Shown here: piece after piece, positions 5,125-6,338 of the stretch | How positions within the stretch are numbered: position 1 is the stretch's first letter | Layout: every line of letters begins with the position of its first letter | NCBI GenBank assembly: GCA_900539175.1 | Contig: UQAW01000132.1 | Location: 1 to 6,338, forward strand | Direction: 5' to 3' | Source of the DNA: an uncultured Lachnospiraceae bacterium | Lineage (GTDB): Bacteria > Bacillota > Clostridia > Lachnospirales > Lachnospiraceae | DNA: 6,338 nt | Notes under the pieces: model-generated | What the model was told of the DNA's origin: nothing | Databases searched by the model: none | Seen by the model: the letters and a program-made list of their open reading frames with translations, nothing else | Position numbers and translations under genes: made by a program

Positions 5125-6330
5125 ATGAATGGAATTAAAATCGGAGAAAAAATCAGTAAATTCCCCCTTATTCAGGGAGGCATGGGTGTAGGCGTTTCTA
5201 TGCACCAGCTTGCAGGGGCAGTTGCAAAGGAAGGCGGGATCGGCATCATTTCCACGGCAGATATCGGCTATCAGGAGCCGGACTTTGTAAAAAATCCCCA
5301 TGCTGCCAATCTCAGAGCCATTGGTAAAGAGCTGGCTAAAGCACGTAAGATTGCACCAAATGGAATCCTTGGGTTTAATGTGATGGTAGCTTTATCCGAT
5401 TACGATGATATCGTGGCCGAATGTGTTGCGCAACACGCAGACCTGATCATCTCCGGTGCCGGACTTCCCATGGATCTTCCAAAATTCGTCCTTGGAACAG
5501 AGACAAAAATTGCGCCTATCGTCTCTTCAGTTCGTGCCTTAAATCTTCTGGTCAAAAAATGGCGTACCAAATATCATTATCTTCCCGATATGATTGTCAT
5601 TGAGGGGCCGAAAGCCGGCGGTCATCTTGGCTATAAAAAAGAAGATTTGGATGCTCCCGCCTGTTCCCTCGAACATACAACTCTGGAAATCTTGAATACC
5701 GTCAAACAATTGGAAGCAGAGTCCGGTAAAGAAATCCCCGTAATCGTAGCAGGCGGCATCTTTGACAGCAAAGATATCACCCATTTTATGAATCTGGGAG
5801 CTTCTGGTGTGCAGATGGCAACCCGTTTTACAGCAACCGAAGAATGTGATGCTTCTCTTGCTTACAAGATGGCCTATGTCAATGCCTCCGACTCCGACAT
5901 TAAAATTATCAAAAGTCCTGTTGGAATGCCCGGACGCGCTCTGAACAATTCATTTATTCAAAGAACGATGCTTACCAGAGAACCAATCAGCCGTTGTTAC
6001 AACTGTATCAAAACCTGCCACGTAAAAGACGCCCCCTACTGCATCACCAAAGCTTTGATTGATGCAGTAGAAGGCGACATAGAAAATGGTCTTATTTTCT
6101 GCGGAAGCAACGTAGGACGAATCCATGAGATTACCACCGTACACCAACTGATGCAGGAATTATTTACTATGAAAGTCCCGGACAGCGGCCATGAGGAGCG
6201 CATGCCTGCATGCGGCGAGTCATGGACATTGGACGGGCAAGCCGGTATGAGTAAGCAGGGCGATAGTACGGATTACGAATACCGGCGGCGATTGCGGGAG
6301 CACGAAGTGCGGAGCAATCGACTTTCATGA
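5125..6330 (+). CDS. Nitronate monooxygenase / FabK-like FMN-dependent enzyme with four-cysteine C-terminal cluster
   Basis: This predicted cytoplasmic FMN TIM-barrel enzyme belongs to the NMO/2-nitropropane dioxygenase family, which also contains the enoyl-ACP reductase FabK. The N-terminal PLIQGGMGVGVS (about 14-25) and GAGLP fit the family. AGGHLG (164-169) carries the conserved active-site histidine H167, and VIVAGGI (206-212) with GASGVQMATRF (225-235) forms the phosphate-binding part. Residues 291-306 hold CYNCIKTCHVKDAPYC, a C-x2-C-x3-C-x7-C pattern that looks able to bind metal or an Fe-S cluster. ATG 5125 is well supported by AAGGAG 7 nt upstream (5112-5117). The family-like sequence ends near residue 350 (VHQLMQELFTMK). 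Residues 351-401 are a polar, arginine-rich tail encoded by GC-rich hairpin DNA and are probably not part of the ancestral fold. Whether the substrate is a nitronate, an enoyl thioester or something else cannot be decided here. Confidence 0.9.
   Translation: MNGIKIGEKISKFPLIQGGMGVGVSMHQLAGAVAKEGGIGIISTADIGYQEPDFVKNPHAANLRAIGKELAKARKIAPNGILGFNVMVALSDYDDIVAECVAQHADLIISGAGLPMDLPKFVLGTETKIAPIVSSVRALNLLVKKWRTKYHYLPDMIVIEGPKAGGHLGYKKEDLDAPACSLEHTTLEILNTVKQLEAESGKEIPVIVAGGIFDSKDITHFMNLGASGVQMATRFTATEECDASLAYKMAYVNASDSDIKIIKSPVGMPGRALNNSFIQRTMLTREPISRCYNCIKTCHVKDAPYCITKALIDAVEGDIENGLIFCGSNVGRIHEITTVHQLMQELFTMKVPDSGHEERMPACGESWTLDGQAGMSKQGDSTDYEYRRRLREHEVRSNRLS
6189..6225 (+). repeat. GC-rich two-tier hairpin 1 in the 3' end of the FMN enzyme gene
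   Basis: The outer stem CCATGA/TCATGG (6189-6194 with 6220-6225) and inner stem CGCATG/CATGCG (6199-6204 with 6209-6214) are both perfect. They are separated by purine-rich internal loops GGAG and GCGAG. The apical loop is CCTG. It encodes part of the unusual C-terminal tail. Confidence 0.7.
6241..6286 (+). repeat. GC-rich two-tier hairpin 2 with tandem G-A internal loop
   Basis: The outer stem GCCGGTAT/ATACCGGC (6241-6248 with 6279-6286) is a perfect 8 bp. GA faces GA across a symmetric internal loop (6249-6250 with 6277-6278), followed by inner stem GTAA/TTAC (6251-6254 with 6273-6276) and an 18-nt apical loop. Facing GA dinucleotides can form tandem sheared pairs in RNA of this strand. 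Confidence 0.7.
6289..6320 (+). repeat. GC-rich two-tier hairpin 3 ending just before the stop codon
   Basis: The outer stem CGATTGC/GCAATCG (6289-6295 with 6314-6320) and inner stem GCAC/GTGC (6300-6303 with 6307-6310) are perfect. Internal loops are GGGA and GGA, and the apical loop is GAA. There is no T-run directly after it, so it does not look like an ordinary terminator. The stop TGA follows at 6328-6330. Confidence 0.7.
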
Positions 6331-6338
6331 ATGGTGAT

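Noticed and set aside
5101..5301. Minus-strand open frame over the start of the FMN enzyme gene
   Set aside because: It is antisense to the well-supported N-terminus of the enzyme, with no RBS or family features.
5539..6147. Minus-strand frames inside the FMN enzyme gene
   Set aside because: They are shadows of a clearly coding plus-strand frame.
6189..6320. CRISPR array or ordinary terminator
   Set aside because: The three palindromes differ in sequence and spacing, so they are not direct repeats with spacers, and no T-run follows any of them.

Overview
The window looks like chromosomal DNA of a low-to-moderate GC Firmicute, most likely a Clostridia member of the Lachnospiraceae type. This is inferred from strong AGGAGG-like ribosome binding sites, near-consensus sigma-A promoters, the greA-lysS gene pair, and the style of the lysyl-tRNA synthetase and nitronate-monooxygenase proteins. 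No database search was possible, so the taxonomy is an inference.

Layout. Positions 1-2021 (minus strand) hold greA followed 22 bp later by lysS; lysS runs off the left edge. A TTGACA-17-TATAAT promoter at 2070-2098 drives greA and probably lysS. Positions 2148-4792 (minus strand) hold a tightly packed three-gene ABC-2 type exporter operon: ATPase first, then two different six-helix-type permeases. Each permease RBS overlaps or lies next to the stop of the gene before it. The operon ends at a hairpin (2085-2111) whose loop contains the -35 box of greA, so one short segment appears to serve as terminator and promoter. A 332-bp divergent intergenic region (4793-5124) carries the ABC operon promoter (minus) and a promoter for the rightward gene (plus). 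It also has a cluster of CAACA/TGTTG half-sites and a FabT-like palindrome. Positions 5125-6330 (plus strand) encode a nitronate monooxygenase/FabK-like FMN enzyme with a four-cysteine C-terminal cluster.

How the genes relate. GreA (transcript cleavage) and LysS (lysine charging) are housekeeping functions sharing a transcript. The ABC genes form one exporter or membrane machine of unknown substrate. The FMN enzyme has its own promoter and is not obviously linked in function to the exporter.

The least ordinary stretch is the right edge. The last ~50 codons of the FMN enzyme lie in GC-rich DNA (about 59% GC by hand count over 6181-6330) made of three consecutive two-tier hairpins with purine-rich internal loops. 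This looks like a REP-like palindromic element or a structured RNA fused in frame to the end of the gene. No complete new defence system, CRISPR array, transposase or RNA gene was seen.
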